Shown in pieces: positions 63,663-64,000 of a stretch of 64,000 bases of DNA (position 1 is the stretch's first letter; the number at the start of each line of letters is the position of its first letter). The translations under genes were made by a program, and so were the position numbers. This DNA is from Clarkia xantiana subsp. parviflora. Lineage: Eukaryota; Streptophyta; Magnoliopsida; Myrtales; Onagraceae. The stretch is taken from NCBI GenBank assembly GCA_036873135.1, contig JAPTYO010000009.1:28727756-28791755 (forward strand), given 5' to 3'. The notes under the pieces are model-generated. The model was not told where the DNA came from, did no database searches, and saw only the letters and a program-made list of their open reading frames with translations.

Positions 63663-64000
63663 CCTTCGGAACATAAATAAAAATTTCCGTAAATTCCTAA
63701 ACAAAAAGAAGCTTGGAACAAAAAAGTAGACTTTGTTATCATGTCTTTGCCAACGTCAAAATCCACACTCAATGCCAGCTACAAACCATAAACACTAACT
63801 AATGGCGTTTTTTATTGTATGTATTAGCTAATATATGTATTAGCTAAGCGGGGATTACATAAGGGTAAGAGTATTTTGATCATTAAGTACTATGTATTAG
63901 ATAACGCATTAATTTTTTGGAGGCTTAGCTAATATATTATTTATTATAGAAATGGGTATTAGCTAATACTCATGTATTAGCTAATAATCATGTATTAGTT
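63663..64000. other. AT-rich DNA with repeated TGTATTAGCTAAT
   Basis: The motif 'tgtattagctaa' or its inverse occurs about six times from 63815 to the window edge, suggesting the beginning of a MITE that extends beyond the window. Confidence 0.45.

Overview
This window looks like a nuclear segment of a flowering-plant genome, probably a eudicot. It carries one clear host gene, the ten-exon gene for a chloroplast-type ClpB/Hsp100 chaperone (40060-44429). Almost everything else is mobile DNA: nested LTR retrotransposons, CACTA, Mutator-like, hAT-like and Helitron-like elements, a tRNA-derived SINE, and AT-rich sequence with microsatellites. GT-AG introns, TATAAATA boxes and the transit-peptide-like first exon of the chaperone all fit a plant.

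Layout. 1-12660: noncoding sequence and a Copia-like element (F1, LTR 11583-12091) split by element A (1623-11042, minus strand, TSD ctgac). A is itself interrupted by a CACTA remnant (2965-5126). 12092-12662 is a dead Copia RT/RNase H gene. 12850-14119 is Helitron-like. 14120-22455 is a second copy of the Copia-like element (F2), split by element B (14704-21252, plus strand, TSD catat). 22456-23369: fragments of related LTRs. 24194-24707: a MITE. 25461-27703: a complete non-autonomous CACTA element (TSD tat) carrying a SINE. 28349-39090: element C (minus strand, TSD tagat). 40060-44429: clpB3. 44461-46751: element E, a small internally deleted chromovirus-like element (TSD tgcaa), 31 bp past the clpB3 stop. 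47011-50362: a very large LTR (element G) made longer by a Mutator-like foldback element (47315-48570) and a hAT-like MITE (48672-49319). 52482-61051: element D (minus strand, TSD gccac) inserted in G-associated or later sequence. 61479-62075: a Copia-like LTR. 62638-63351: a foldback element. 63403-63662: a minus-strand LTR fragment.

A, B, C and D belong to the Tat-like branch of Ty3/gypsy elements: their PBS begins TGGCGCCGTCT or a close variant, and C and D carry two successive RNase H domains. A and B are two members of one non-autonomous family. They keep gag and protease but have no RT, RNase H or integrase. In their place sits a 76-77-bp tandem array, followed by a gene on the opposite strand with its own TATA box, a 22-nt first exon and conserved introns. 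That gene encodes a basic, serine-rich, coiled-coil protein. C has the complementary content: almost intact pol and a related antisense gene, but no gag. D has gag and pol with several disabling mutations and no antisense gene. All four carry a private tandem array between the end of their coding region and the 3' LTR.

The conserved antisense spliced gene in the A/B/C elements, the serial-hairpin foldback element at 47315-48570, and the retrotransposon sitting in the 3' flank of clpB3 are the most rewarding points for follow-up.
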